This document shows positions 8,600 through 22,600 of a stretch of 64,000 bases of DNA, one piece after another. Below the pieces are notes generated by a model. The model saw only the letters and a list, made by a program, of their open reading frames with translations, had not been told where the DNA came from and did not search any database. Location: assembly GCF_000003605.2 (NCBI RefSeq), contig NW_003151367.1:62001-126000 (forward strand). Reading direction: 5' to 3'. The position numbers were made by a program, and so were the translations under genes. How positions within the stretch are numbered: position 1 is the first letter of the stretch; each line of letters starts with the position of its first letter. The stretch comes from Saccoglossus kowalevskii. Its lineage: Eukaryota > Hemichordata > Enteropneusta > Harrimaniidae.

Positions 8600-11483
8600 C
8601 ATAGTGCGTGCGTTTTTAGCTGTTAACGTAGCGTGAAACGTTGCGCAAAGTGAATTCAAAGTTGTGTAAAGTGATTGCAAAGTTTGTAGATTTATTTGTA
8701 TGTTTGACCTAAGTTGTTTGCACATAAAAAACGGCAGTTGTAAAATAAAAAAAAATGAATAAAAGCCTGATAAAAGCAGTCTATATTAGCAGAGTATCAC
8801 ATGAGCTGACTGACTTTAAAATTGATAGAAAACAGCGTGAAAAGTTGGTAAAAACGTTCGAAACGTTGGCGGAGTTGCTTCTATATTTAACCTAAGTCAT
8901 TGGAATGACAACCCCGCAGTTAAATTCAGAAAACATTGAGTAAATGTCTAGAAAATGCCACATATATAAGCAGATTATCGCAACTGCGAGCCGAAAAATC
9001 GAAGGCAAACTGCTTACAAAGTTGTTAAAAGCGATTGCAAAGTTTGTAGATTCGTTTGGAAACGGTACACAGGATATTATATTGACGTGTCGCATAGTTA
9101 AAACTTCGAAAACGTGAATAAATATTTCTTAAAATGCCGTTAAAGTAGCGTCGTGTTACTGGGAGCATGTACAGGTCATAGGTCAATTCAAGAAGTTACT
9201 TGTGCAAACGCTATCAATTTTAAAACACTTTCAAACATAAAATAGATGCCAATTCAGGTCAATTTCAAATTACTTAAGCAGTAGTGTGGGTAAGTAATCG
9301 AACAAAATCTAAAGTTAAGATCAATCGGGCGTGGTTAGTAGTTGCATGGGAGACTTCTTGAGTGACCTAGCTGGAGAATTTTTGTTTTGTTCATCACACA
9401 CATGTCAAAGATATGAGGCAACGTTCTTGCATCTTTTTTTTACTGTGATGTCATTTATTAATAGTAGAAAGACATGGAAATTTATTTATTTTTTCAAATT
9501 CATGAAAAGTTTTTTTCAATTTTCCTATTATTTTCAAAGAACAACTTGTTGATGCTGACGGCACATAGTGCGTGCGTTTTTAGCTGTTAACGTGGCGTGA
9601 AAAGTTGCCCAAAGTGAATTCAAAGTTGTGTAAAGTGATTGCAAAGTTTGTAGATTTATTTGTATGTTTGACCTAAGTTGTTTGCACATAAAAAACGGCA
9701 GTTGTAAAATCAAAAAATGAATAAAAGCCAGATAAAAGCAGTCTATATTAGCAGAGTATCACATGAGCTGACTGACTTCAAAATTGATAGAAAACAGCGT
9801 GAAAAGTTGGTAAAAAACGTTCGAAACGTTGGCGGAGTTGCTTCTATATTTAACCTAAGTCACTGGAATGACAACCCCGCAGTTAAATTCAGAAAACATT
9901 GAGTAAATGTCTAGAAAATGCCCCATATATAAGCAGATTATCGCAACTGCGAGCCGGAAAATCGAAGGCAAACTGCTTACAAAGTTGTTAAAAGCGATTG
10001 CAAAGGTTGTAGATTCGTTTGGAAACGGTACACAGGATATTATATTGACGGGTCGCATAGTTAAAACTTCGCAAACGTGAATAAATATTTCTTAAAATGC
10101 CGTTAAAGTAGCGTCGTGTTACTGGGAGCATGTACAGGTCATAGGTCAATTCAAGAAGTTACTTGTGCAAACGCTATCAATTTTAAAACATTTTCAAACA
10201 TAAAATAGCCGCCAATTCAGGTCAATTTCAAATTACTTAAGTAGTAGTGTGGGTAAGTAATCGAACAAAATCTAAAGTTAAGCTCAATCGGGCGTGGTGA
10301 GTAGTTGCATGGCAGACTTCTTGAGTTACCTAGCTGGAGAATTTTTTTTTTGTTCATCACACACATGTCAAAGATATGAGGCAACGTTCGTGCATCTTTT
10401 TTACTGTGATGTCATTTATTAATAGTAGAAAGACATGGAAATTTATTTATTTTTTCAAATTCATGAAAAGTTTTTTCAATTTTCCTATTATTTTCAAAGA
10501 ACAACTTGTTGATGCTGACGGCACATAGTGCGTGCGTTGTTAGCTGTTAACGTGGCGTGACAAGTTGCGCAAAGTGAATTCAAAGTTGTGTAAAGTGATT
10601 GCAAAGTTTGTAGATTTATTTGTATGTTTGACCTAAGTTGTTTGCACATAAAAAACGGCAGTTGTAAAATCAAAAAATGAATAAAAGCCAGATAAAAGCA
10701 GTCTATATTAGCAGAGTATCACATGAGCTGACTGACTTTAAAATTGATAGAAAACAGCGAGAAAAGTTGGTAAAAACGTTCGAAACGTTGGCGGAGTTGC
10801 TTCTATATTTAACCTAAGTCGTTGGAATGACAACCCCGCAGTTAAATTCAGAAAACATTGAGTAAATGTCTAGAAAATGCCCCATATATAAGCAGATTAT
10901 CGCAACTGCGAGCCGAAAAATCGAAGGCAAACTGCTTACAAAGTTGTTAAAAGCGATTGCAAAGTTTGTAGATTCGTTTGGAAACGGTACACAGGATATT
11001 ATATTGACGGGTCGCATAGTTAAAACTTCGAAAACGTGAATAAATATTTCTTAAAATGCCGTTAAAGTAGCGTCGTGTTACTGGGAGCATGTACAGGTCA
11101 TAGGTCAATTCAAGAAGTTACTTGTGCAAACGCTATCAATTTTAAAACACTTTCAAACATAAAATAGCCGCCAATTCAGGCCAATTTCAAATTACTTAAG
11201 CAGTAGTGTGGGTAAGTAATCGAACAAAATCTAAAGTTAAGCTCAATCGGGCGTGGTTAGTAGTTGCATGGGAGACTTCTTGAGTGACCTAGCTGGAGAA
11301 ATTTTTTTTTGTTCATCACACACATGTCAAAGATATGAGGCAACGTTCTTGCATCTTTTTTTACTGTGATGTCATTTATTAATAGTAGAAAGACATGGAA
11401 ATTTATTTATTTTTTCAAATTCATGAAAAGTTTTTTCAATTTTCCTATTATTTTCAAAGAACAACTTGTTGATGCTGACGGCA
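8600..11483 (+). repeat. Block of three monomers with CATAGTGCGTGCG start
   Basis: Three consecutive copies (starts 8600, 9564, 10524; 964, 960 and 960 bp) have CATAGTGCGTGCGTT at the phase point instead of CACAGTGCGTTT, a 4-base TGCG duplication. The only other example is at 23454. All three also carry ATTGATAG, pointing to local spread of one variant. Confidence 0.85.
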
Positions 11484-12438
11484 CACAGTGCGTTTTTAGC
11501 TGTTAACGTGGCGTGAAAAGTTGCGCAAAGTGAATTCAAAGTTGTGTAAAGTGATTGCAAAGTTTGTAGATTTATTTGTATGTTTGACCTAAGTTGTTTG
11601 CACATAAAAAACGGCAGTTGTAAAATCAAAAAATGAATAAAAGCCAGATAAAAGCAGTCTATATTAGCAGAGTATCACATGAGCTGACTGACTTTAAAAT
11701 TGTTAGAAAACAGCGTGAAAAGTTGGTAAAAACGTTCGAAACGTTGGCGGAGTTGCTTCTATATTTAACCTAAGTCGTTGGAATGACAATCCCGCAGTTA
11801 AATTCAGAAAACATTGAGTAAATGTCTAGAAAATGCCCCATATATAAGCAGATTATCGCAACTGCGAGCCGAAAAATCGAAGGCAAACTGCTTACAAAGT
11901 TTTTAAAAGCGATTGCAAAGTTTGTAGATTCGTTTGGAAACGGTACACAGGATATTATATTGACGGGTCGCATAGTTAAATCTTCGAAAACGTGAATAAA
12001 TATTTCTTAAAATGCCGTTAAAGTAGCGTCGTGTTACTGGGAGCATGTACAGGTCATAGGTCAATTCAAGAAGTTACTTGTGCAAACGCTATCAATTTTA
12101 AAACACTTTCAAACATAAAATAGCCGCCAATTCAGGACAATTTCAAATTACTTAAGCAGTAGTGTGGGTAAGTAATCGAACAAAATCTAAAGTTAAGCTC
12201 AATCGGGCGTGGTTAGTAGTTGCATGGGAGACTTCTTGAGTGACCTAGCTGGAGAAATTTTATTTGTTCATCACACACATGTCAAAGATATGAGGCAACG
12301 TTCTTGCATCTTTTTTTACTGTGATGTCATTTATTAATAGTAGAAAGACATGGAAATTTATTTATTTTTTCAAATTCATGAAAAGTTTTTCCAATTTTCC
12401 TATTATTTTCAAAGAACAATTTGTTGATGCTGACGGCA

Positions 12439-13313
12439 CACAGTGCGTTTTTAGCTGTTAACGTGGCGTGAAAAGTTGCGCAAAGTGAATTCAAAGTTGT
12501 GTAAAGTGATTGCAAAGTTTGTAGATTTATTTGTATGTTTGACCTAAGTTGTTTGCACATAAAAAACGGCAGTTGTAAAATCAAAAAATGAATAAAAGCC
12601 AGATAAAAGCAGTCTATATTAGCAGAGTATCACATGAGCTGACTGACTGACATTGGAATGACAACCCCGCAGTTAAATTCAGAAAACATTGAGTAAATGT
12701 CTAGAAAATGCCCCATATATAAGCAGATTATCGCAACTGCGAGCCGAAAAATCGAAGGCAAACTGCTTACAAAGTTGTTAAAAGCGATTGCAAAGTTTGT
12801 AGATTCGTTTGGAAACGGTACACAGGATATTATATTGACGGGTCGCATAGTTAAAACTTCGAAAACGTGAATAAATATTTCTTAAAATGCCGTTAAAGTA
12901 GCGTCGTGTTACTGGGAGCATGTACAGGTCATAGGTCAATTCAAGAAGTTACTTGTGCAAACGCTATCAATTTTAAAACACTTTCAAACATAAAATAGCC
13001 GCCAATTCAGGCCAATTTCAAATTACTTAAGCAGTAGTGTGGGTAAGTAATCGAACAAAATCTAAAGTTAAGCTCAATCGGGCGTGGTTAGTAGTTGCAT
13101 GGGAGACTTCTTGAGTGACCTAGCTGGAGAAATTTTTTTTGTTCATCACACACATGTCAAAGATATGAGGCAACGTTCTTGCATCTTTTTTTACTGTGAT
13201 GTCATTTATTAATAGTAGAAAGACATGGAAATTTATTTATTTTTTCAAATTCATGAAAAGTTTTTCCAATTTTCCTATTATTTTCAAAGAACAATTTGTT
13301 GATGCTGACGGCA
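12439..13313 (+). repeat. Short monomer (875 bp), net 80-bp deletion in R2
   Basis: The junction GAGCTGACTGACTGACATTGG near 12636-12656 joins the end of R1 directly to CATTGGAATGAC, removing the ATTGTTAG-to-CCTAAGT stretch and adding an extra TGAC. The same junction occurs in the monomer starting at 41613. The 5S-like part, its T-run and R3 are intact. Confidence 0.9.
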
Positions 13314-16300
13314 CACAGTGCGTTTTTAGCTGTTAACGTGGCGTGAAAAGTTGCGCAAAGTGAATTCAAAGTTGTGTAAAGTGATTGCAAAGTTTGTAGA
13401 TTTATTTGTATGTTTGACCTAAGTTGTTTGCACATAAAAAACGGCAGTTGTAAAATCAAAAAATGAATAAAAGCCAGATAAAAGCAGTCTATATTAGCAG
13501 AGTATCACATGAGCTGACTGACTTTAAAATTGTTAGAAAACAGCGTGAAAAGTTGGTAAAAACGTTCGAAACGTTGGCGGAGTTGCTTCTATATTTAACC
13601 TAAGTCATTGGAATGACAACCCCGCAGTTAAATTCAGAAAACATTGAGTAAATGTCTAGAAAATGCCCCATATATAAGCAGATTATCGCAACTGCGAGCC
13701 GAAAAATCGAAGGCAAACTGCTTACAAAGTTGTTAAAAGCGATTGCAAAGTTTGTAGATTCGTTTGGAAACGGTACACAGGATATTATATTGACGGGTCG
13801 CATAGTTAAAACTTCGAAAACGTGAATAAATATTTCTTAAAATGCCGTTAAAGTAGCGTCGTGTTACTGGGAGCATGTACAGGTCATAGGTCAATTCAAG
13901 AAGTTACTTGTGCAAACGCTATCAATTTTAAAACACTTTCAAACATAAAATAGCCGCCAATTCATTTCAATTTCAAATTACTTAAGCAGTAGTGTGGGTA
14001 AGTAATCGAACAAAATCTAAAGTTAAGCTCAATCGGGCGTGGTTAGTAGTTGCATGGGAGACTTCTTGAGTGACCTAGCTGGAGAAATATTTTTTTGTTC
14101 ATCACACACATGTCAAAGATCTGAGGCAACGTTCTTGCATCTTTTTTTTTACTGTGATGTCATTTATTAATAGTAGAAAGACATGGAAATTTATTTATTT
14201 TTTCAAATTCATGAAAAGTTTTTTCAATTTTCCTATTATTTTCAAAGAACAATTTGTTGATGCTGACGGCACACAGTGCGTTTTTAGCTGTTAACGTGGC
14301 GTGAAAAGTTGCGCAAAGTGAATTCAAAGTTGTGTAAAGTGATTGCAAAGTTTGTAGATTTATTTGTATGTTTGACCTAAGTTGTTTGCACATAAAAAAC
14401 GGCAGTTGTAAAATCAAAAAATGAATAAAAGCCAGATAAAAGCAGTCTATATTAGCAGAGTATCACATGAGCTGACTGACTTTAAAATTGTTAGAAAACA
14501 GCGTGAAAAGTTGGTAAAAACGTTCGAAACGTTGGCGGAGTTGCTTCTATATTTAACCTAAGTCATTGGAATGACAACCCCGCAGTTAAATTCAGAAAAC
14601 ATTGAGTAAATGTCTAGAAAATGCCCCATATATAAGCAGATTATGGCAACTGCGAGCCGAAAAATCGAAGGCAAACTGCTTACAAAGTTGTTAAAAGCGA
14701 TTGCAAAGTTTGTAGATTCGTTTGGAAACGGTACACAGGATATTATATTGACGGGTCGCATAGTTAAAACTTCGAAAACGTGAATAAATATTTCTTAAAA
14801 TGCCGTTAAAGTAGCGTCGTGTTACTGGGAGCATGTACAGGTCATAGGTCAATTCAAGAAGTTACTTGTGCAAACGGTATCAATTTTAAAACACTTTCAA
14901 ACATAAAATAGCCGCCAATTCAGGACAATTTCAAATTACTTAAGCAGTAGTGTGGGTAAGTAATCGAACAAAATCTAAAGTTAAGCTTAATCGGGCCGTG
15001 GTTAGTAGTTGCATGGGAGACTTCTTGAGTGACCTAGCTGGAGAAATATTTTTTTGTTCATCACACACATGTCAAAGATCTGAGGCAACGTTCTTGCATC
15101 TTTTTTATTACTGTGATGTAATTTATTAATAGTAGAAAGACATGGAAATTTATTTATTTTTTCAAATTCATGAAAAGTTTTTTCAATTTTCCTATTATTT
15201 TCAAAGAACAACTTGTTGATGCTGACGGCACACAGTGCGTTTTTAGCTGTTAACGTGGCGTGAAAAGTTGCGCAAAGTGAATTCAAAGTTGTGTAAAGTG
15301 ATTGCAAAGTTTGTAGATTTATTTGTATGTTTGACCTAAGTTGTTTGCACATAAAAAACGGCAGTTGTAAAATCAAAAAATGAATAAAAGCCAGATAAAA
15401 GCAGTCTATATTAGCAGAGTATCACATGAGCTGACTGACTTTAAAATTGTTAGAAAACAGCGTGAAAAGTTGGTAAAAACGTTCGAAACGTTGGCGGAGT
15501 TGCTTCTATATTTAACCTAAGTCATTGGAATGACAACCCCGCAGTTAAATTCAGAAAACATTGAGTAAATGTCTAGAAAATGCCCCATATATAAGCAGAT
15601 TATGGCAACTGCGAGCCGAAAAATCGAAGGCAAACTGCTTACAAAGTTGTTAAAAGCGATTGCAAAGTTTGTAGATTCGTTTGGAAACGGTACACAGGAT
15701 ATTATATTGACGGGTCGCATAGTTAAAACTTCGAAAACGTGAATAAATATTTCTTAAAATGCCGTTAAAGTAGCGTCGTGTTACTGGGAGCATGTACAGG
15801 TCATAGGTCAGTTCAAGAAGTTACTTGTGCAAACGCTATCAATTTTAAAACACTTTCAAACATAAAATAGCCGCCAATTCAGGACAATTTCAAATTACTT
15901 AAGCAGTAGTGTGGGTAAGTAATCGTACAAAATCTAAAGTTAAGCTCAATCGGGCGTGGTTAGTAGTTGCATGGGAGACTTCTTGAGTGACCTAGCTGGA
16001 GAAATATTTTTTTGTTCATCACACACATGTCAAAGATCTGAGGCAACGTTCTTGCATCTTTTTTTTACTGTGATGTCATTTATTAATAGTAGAAAGACAT
16101 GGAAATTTATTTATTTTTTCAAATTCATGAAAAGTTTTTTCAATTTTCCTATTATTTTCAAAGAACAACTTGTTGATGCTGACGGCACACAGTGCGTTTT
16201 TAGCTGTTAACGTGGCGTGAAAAGTTGCGCAAAGTGAATTCAAAGTTGTGTAAAGTGATTGCAAAGTTTGTAGATTTATTTGTATGTTTGACCTAAGTTG

Positions 16301-17143
16301 TTTGCACATAAAAAACGGCAGTTGTAAAATCAAAAAATGAATAAAAGCCAGATAAAAGCAGTCTATATTAGCAGAGTATCACATGAGCTGACTGACTTTA
16401 AAATTGTTAGAAAACAGCGTGAAAAGTTGGTAAAAACGTTCGAAACGTTGGCGGAGTTGCTTCTATATTTAACCTAAGTCATTGGAATGACAACCCCGCA
16501 GTTAAATTCAGAAAACATTGAGTAAATGTCTAGAAAATGCCCCATATATAAGCAGATTATCGCAACTGCGAGCCGAAAAATCGAAGGCAAACTGCTTACA
16601 AAGTTGTTAAAAGCGATTGCAAAGTTTGTAGATTCGTTTGGAAACGGTACACAGGATATTATATTGACGGGTCGCATAGTTAAAACTTCGAAAACGTGAA
16701 TAAATATTTCTTAAAATGCCGTTAAAGTAGCATCGTGTTACTGGGAGCATGTACAGATCATAGGTCAATTCAAGAAGTTACTTGTGCAAACGCTATCAAT
16801 TTTAAAACACTTTCAAACATAAAATAGCCGCCAATTCAGGACAATTTCAAATTACTTAAGCAGTAGTGTGGGTAAGTAATCGAACAAAATCTAAAGTTAA
16901 GCTCAATCGGGCGTGGTTAGTAGTTGCATGGGAGACTTCTTGAGTGACCTAGCTGGAGAAATTGTTTTTGTTCATCACACACATGTCAAAGATATGAGGC
17001 AACGTTCTTGCATCTTTTTTTTACTGTGATGTCATTTATTAATAGTAGAAAGACATGGAAATTTATTTATTTTTTCAAATTCATGAAAAGTTTTTTCAAT
17101 TTTCCTATTATTTTCAAAGAACAACTTGTTGATGCTGACGGCA

Positions 17144-18080
17144 CACAGTGCGTTTTTAGCTGTTAACGTGGCGTGAAAAGTTGCGCAAAGTGAATTCAAA
17201 GTTGTGTAAAGTGATTGCAAAGTTTGTAGATTTATTTGTATGTTTGACCTAAGTTGTTTGCACATAAAAAACGGCAGTTGTAAAATCAAAAAATGAATAA
17301 AAGCCAGATAAAAGCAGTCTATATTAGCAGAGTATCACATGAGCTGACTGACTTTAAAATTGTTAGAAAACAGCGTGAAAAGTTGGTAAAAACGTTCGAA
17401 ACGTTGGCGGAGTTGCTTCTATATTTAACCTAAGTCATTGGAATGACAACCCCGCAGTTAAATTCAGAAAACATTGAGTAAATGTCTAGAAAATGCCCCA
17501 TATATAAGCAGATTATCGCAACTGCGAGCCGAAAAATCGAAGGCAAACTGCTTACAAAGTTGTTAAAAGCGATTGCAAAGTTTGTAGATTCGTTTGGAAA
17601 CGGTACACAGGATATTATATTGACGGGTCGCATAGTTAAAACTTCGAAAACGTGAATAAATATTTCTTAAAATGCCGTTAAAGTAGCGTCGTGTTACTGG
17701 AAGCATGTACAGGTCATAGGTCAATTCAAGAAGTTACTTGTGCAAACGCTATCAATTTTAAAACACTTTCAAACATAAAATAGCCGCCAATTCATTACAA
17801 TTTCAAATTACTTAAGCAGTAGTATGGGTAAGTAATCGAACAAAATCTAAAGTAAGCTCAATCGGGCGTGGTTAGTAGTTGCATGGGAGACTTCTTGAGT
17901 GACCTAGCTGGAGAAGTTTTTTTTGTTCATCACACACATGTCAAAGATATGAGCACGTTCTTGCATCTTTTTTTACTGTGATGTCATTATAATAGTAGAA
18001 AGACATGGAAATTATTATTTTTCAAATCATGAAAGTTTTTCAATTTCTATATTTCAAGACAACTGTTGATGCTGACGGCA
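17144..18080 (+). repeat. Monomer with a degraded 3' end (937 bp)
   Basis: From about 17850 onward the copy loses single bases repeatedly, mostly from short homopolymers (GAGCACG for GAGGCAACG, GTCATTATAATAG, GGAAATTATTATTTTTC, CAATTTCTATATTTC), about 20 bases in all. The first 700 bases are normal. Clustered homopolymer losses look like consensus error as much as true decay. Confidence 0.8.
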
Positions 18081-19031
18081 CACAGTGCGTTTTTAGCTGT
18101 TAACGTGGCGTGAAAAGTTGCGCAAAGTGAATTCAAAGTTGTGTAAAGTGATTGCAAAGTTTGTAGATTTATTTGTATGTTTGACCTAAGTTGTTTGCAC
18201 ATAAAAAACGGCAGTTGTAAAATCAAAAAAAGAATAAAAGCCAGATAAAAGCAGTCTATATTAGCAGAGTATCACATGAGCTGACTGACTTTAAAATTGT
18301 TAGAAAACAGCGTGAAAAGTTGGTAAAAACGTTCGAAACGTTGGCGGAGTTGCTTCTATATTTAACCTAAGTCATTGGAATGACAACCCCGCAGTTAAAT
18401 TCAGAAAACATTGAGTAAATGTCTAGAAAATGCCCCATATATAAGCAGATTATCGCAACTGCGAGCCGAAAAATCGAAGGCAAACTGCTTACAAAGTTGT
18501 TAAAAGCGATTGCAAAGTTTGTAGATTCGTTTGGAAACGGTACACAGGATATTATATTGACGGGTCGCATAGTTAAAACTTCGAAAACGTGAATAACTAT
18601 TTCTTAAAATGCCGTTAAAGTAGCGTCGTGTTACTGGGAGCATGTACAGGTCATAGGTCAATTCAAGAAGTTACTTGTGCAAACGCTATCAATTTTAAAA
18701 CACTTTCAAACATAAAATAGCCGCCAATTCTGGACAATTTCAAATTATTAAGCAGTAGCGTGTGTAAGTAATCTAACAAATCTAAGGTTAGCTCAATCGG
18801 GCGTGCTTAGTAGTGCATGGGAGACTTCTTGATGACCTACTGGAGAAAGTTTTTTTGTTCATCACACGCATGTCAAAGATATGAGGCAACGTTCTTGCAT
18901 CCTTTTTTACTGTGATGTCATTTATTAATATTAGAAAGACATGGAAATTTATTTATTTTTTCAAATTCATGAAAAGTTTTTTTTCAATTTTCCTATTATT
19001 TTCAAAGAACAACTTGTTGATGCTGACGGCA
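18081..19031 (+). repeat. Monomer with a degraded 5S-like segment (951 bp)
   Basis: The 5S-like part has base losses and changes (AAGGTTAGCTCAATC, TTAGTAGTGCATGGG, TTGATGACCTACTGG) at about 18785-18845. Both boxes are damaged here, unlike in nearly all other copies. The translation start region reads AAAAAAAGAATAAAAG instead of AAAAAATGAATAAAAG near 18230, showing that the frames around it are not protected. Confidence 0.8.
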
Positions 19032-19630
19032 CACAGTGCGTTTTTAGCTGTTAACGTGGCGTGAAAAGTTGCGCAAAGTGAATTCAAAGTTGTGTAAAGT
19101 GATTGCAAAGTTTATAGATTCGTTTGGAAACGGTACACAGGATATTATATTGACGGGTCGCATAGTTAAAACTTCGAAAACGTGAATAACTATTTCTTAA
19201 AATGAACGTTAAAGTAGCGTCGTGTTACTGGGAGCATGTACAGGTCATAGGTCAATTCAAGAAGTTACTTGTGCAAACGCTATCAATTTTAAAACACTTT
19301 CAAACATAAAATAGCCGCCAATTCAGGTCAATTTCAAATTACTTAAGCAGTAGTGTGGGTAAGTAACCGAACAAAATCTAAAGTTAAGCTCAATCGGGCG
19401 TGGTTAGTAGTTGCATGGGAGACTTCTTGAGTGTCCTAGCTGGAGAATTTTTTTTTGTTCATCACACACATGTCAAAGATATGAGGCAACGTTCTTGCAT
19501 CTTTTTTTACTGTGATGTCATTTATTAGTATTAGAAAGACATGGAAATTTATTTATTTTTTCAAATTCATGAAAAGTTTTTTTCAATTTTCCTATTATTT
19601 TCAAAGAACAACTTGTTGATGCTGACGGCA
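19032..19630 (+). repeat. Truncated monomer (599 bp) with an exact 358-bp loss
   Basis: GTGATTGCAAAGTTTATAGATTCG at about 19101 joins the R1 head directly to R3. The start-to-marker distance is 131 instead of 489 bases, a loss of exactly 358, which is the R1-to-R3 offset in a normal monomer. This fits unequal exchange at the shared GATTGCAAAGTTTGTAGATT block. R1 remainder and R2 are gone; the 5S-like part and tail remain. Confidence 0.92.
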
Positions 19631-22600
19631 CACAGTGCGTTTTTAGCTGTTAACGTGGCGTGACAAGTTGCGCAAAGTGAATTCAAAGTTGTGTAAAGTG
19701 ATTGCAAAGTTTGTAGATTTATTTGTATGTTTGACCTAAGTTGTTTGCACATAAAAAACGGCAGTTGTAAAATCAAAAAATGAATAAAAGCCAGATAAAA
19801 GCACTCTATATTAGCAGAGTATCACATGAGCTGACTGACTTTAAAATTGATAGAAAACAGCGTGAAAAGTTGGTAAAAAACGTTCGAAACGTTGGCGGAG
19901 TTGCTTCTATATTTAACCTAAGCCATTGGAATGACAACCCCGCAGTTAAATTCAGAAAACATTGAGTAAATGTCTAGAAAATGCCCCATATATAAGCAGA
20001 TTATCGCAACTGCGAGCCGAAAAATCGAAGGCAAACTGCTTACAAAGTTGTTAAAAGCGATTGCAAAGTTTGTAGATTCGTTTGGAAACGGTACACAGGA
20101 TATTATATTGACGGGTCGCATAGTTAAAACTTCGAAAACGTGAATAACTATTTCTTAAAATGCCGTTAAATTAGCGTCGTGTTACTGGGGGCATGTACAG
20201 GTCATAGGTCAATTCAAGAAGTTACTTGTGCAAACGCTATCAATTTTAAAACACTTTCAAACATAAAATAGCCGCCAATTCAGGTCAATTTCAAATTATT
20301 TAAGCAGTAGTATGGGTAAGTAATCGAACAAAATCTAAAGTTAAGCTCAATCGGGCGTGGTTAATAGTTGCATGGGAGACTTCTTGAGTGACCTAGCTGG
20401 AGAATTTTTTTTTTCATCACACACATGTCAAAGATATGAGGCAACGTTCTTGCATCTTTTTTTACTGTGATGTCATTTATTAATAGTAGAAAGACATGGA
20501 AATTTATTTATTTTTTCAAATTCATGAAAAGATTTTTCAATTTTCCTATTATTTTCAAAGAACAACTTGTTGATGCTGACGGCACACAGTGCGTTTTTAG
20601 CTGTTAACGTGGCATGAAAAGTTGCGCAAAGTGAATTCAAAGTTGTGTAAAGTGATTGCAAAGTTTGTAGATTTATTTGTATGTTTGACCTAAGTTGTTT
20701 GCACATAAAAAACGGCAGTTGTAAAATCAAAAAATGAATAAAAGCCAGATAAAAGCAGTCTATATTAGCAGAGTATCACATGAGCTGACTGACTTTAAAA
20801 TTGTTAGAAAACAGCGTGAAAAGTTGGTAAAAACGTTCGAAACGTTGGCGGAGTTGCTTCTATATTTAACCTAAGTCATTGGAATGACAACCCCGCAGTT
20901 AAATTCAGAAAACATTGAGTAAATGTCTAGAAAATGCCCCATATATAAGCAGATTATCGCAACTGCGAGCCGAAAAATCGAAGGCAAACTGCTTACAAAG
21001 TTGTTAAAAGCGATTGCAAAGTTTGTAGATTCGTTTGGAAACGGTACACAGGATATTATATTGACGGGTCGCATAGTTAAAACTTCGAAAACGTGAATAA
21101 ATATTTCTTAAAATGCCATTAAAGTAGCGTCGTGTTACTGGGAGCATGTACAGGTCATAGGTCAATTCAAGAAGTTACTTGTGCAAACGCTATCAATTTT
21201 AAAACACTTTCAAACATAAAATAGCCGCCAATTCAGGTCAATTTCTAATTACTTAAGCAGTAGTGTGGGTAAGTAATCGAACAAAATCTAAAGTTAAGCT
21301 CAATCGGGCGTGGTTAGTAGTTGCATGGGAGACTTCTTGAGTGACCTAGCTGGAGAAATTTGTTTTTGTTCATCACACACATGTCAAAGATAAGAGGCAA
21401 CGTTCTTGCATCTTTTTTTACTGTGATGTCATTTATTAATAGTAGAAAGACATGGAAATTTATTTATTTTTTTCAAATTCATGAAAAGTTTTTCCAATTT
21501 TCCTATTATTTTCAAAGAACAATTTGTTGATGCTGACGGCACACAGTGCGTTTTTAGCTGTTAACGTGGCGTGAAAAGTTGCGCAAAGTGAATTCAAAGT
21601 TGTGTAAAGTGATTGCAAAGTTTGTAGATTTATTTGTATGTTTGACCTAAGTTGTTTGCACATAAAAAACGGCAGTTGTAAAATCAAAAAATGAATAAAA
21701 GCCAGATAAAAGCAGTCTATATTAGCAGAATATCACATGAGCGGACTGACTTTAAAATTGTTAGAAAACAGCGTGAAAAGTTGGTAAAAACGTTCGAAAC
21801 GTTGGCGGAGTTGCTTCTATATTTAACCTAAGTCATTGGAATGACAACCCCGCAGTTAAATTCAGAAAACATTGAGTAAATGTCTAGAAAATGCCCCATA
21901 TATAAGCAGATTATCGCAACTGCGAGCCGAAAAATCGAAGGCAAACTGCTTACAAAGTTGTTAAAAGCGATTGCAAAGTTTGTAGATTCGTTTGGAAACG
22001 GTACACAGGATATTATATTGACGGGTCGCATAGTTAAAACTTCGAAAACGTGAATAAATATTTCTTAAAATGCCGTTAAAGTAGCGTCGTGTTACTGGGA
22101 GCATGTACAGGTCATAGGTCAATTCAAGAAGTTACTTGTGCAAACGCTATCAATTTTAAAACACTTTCAAACATAAAATAGCCACCAATTCAGGCCAGTT
22201 TCAAATTATTTAAGCAGTAGTGTGGGTAAGTAATCGAACAAAATCTAAAGTTAAGCTCAATCGGGCGTGGTTAGTAGTTGCATGGGAGACTTCTTGAGTG
22301 ACCTAGCTGGAGAAATTGTTTTTGTTCATCACACACATGTCAAAGATATGAGGCAACGTTCTTGCATCTTTTTTTACTGTGATGTCATTTATTAATAGTA
22401 GAAAGACATGGAAATTTATTTATTTTTTCAAATTCATGAAAAGTTTTTTCAATTTTCCTATTATTTTCAAAGAACAACTTGTTGATGCTGACGGCACACA
22501 GTGCGTTTTTAGCTGTTAACGTGGCGTGAAAAGTTGCGCAAAGTGAATTCAAAGTTGTGTAAAGTGATTGCAAAGTTTGTAGATTTATTTGTATGTTTGA

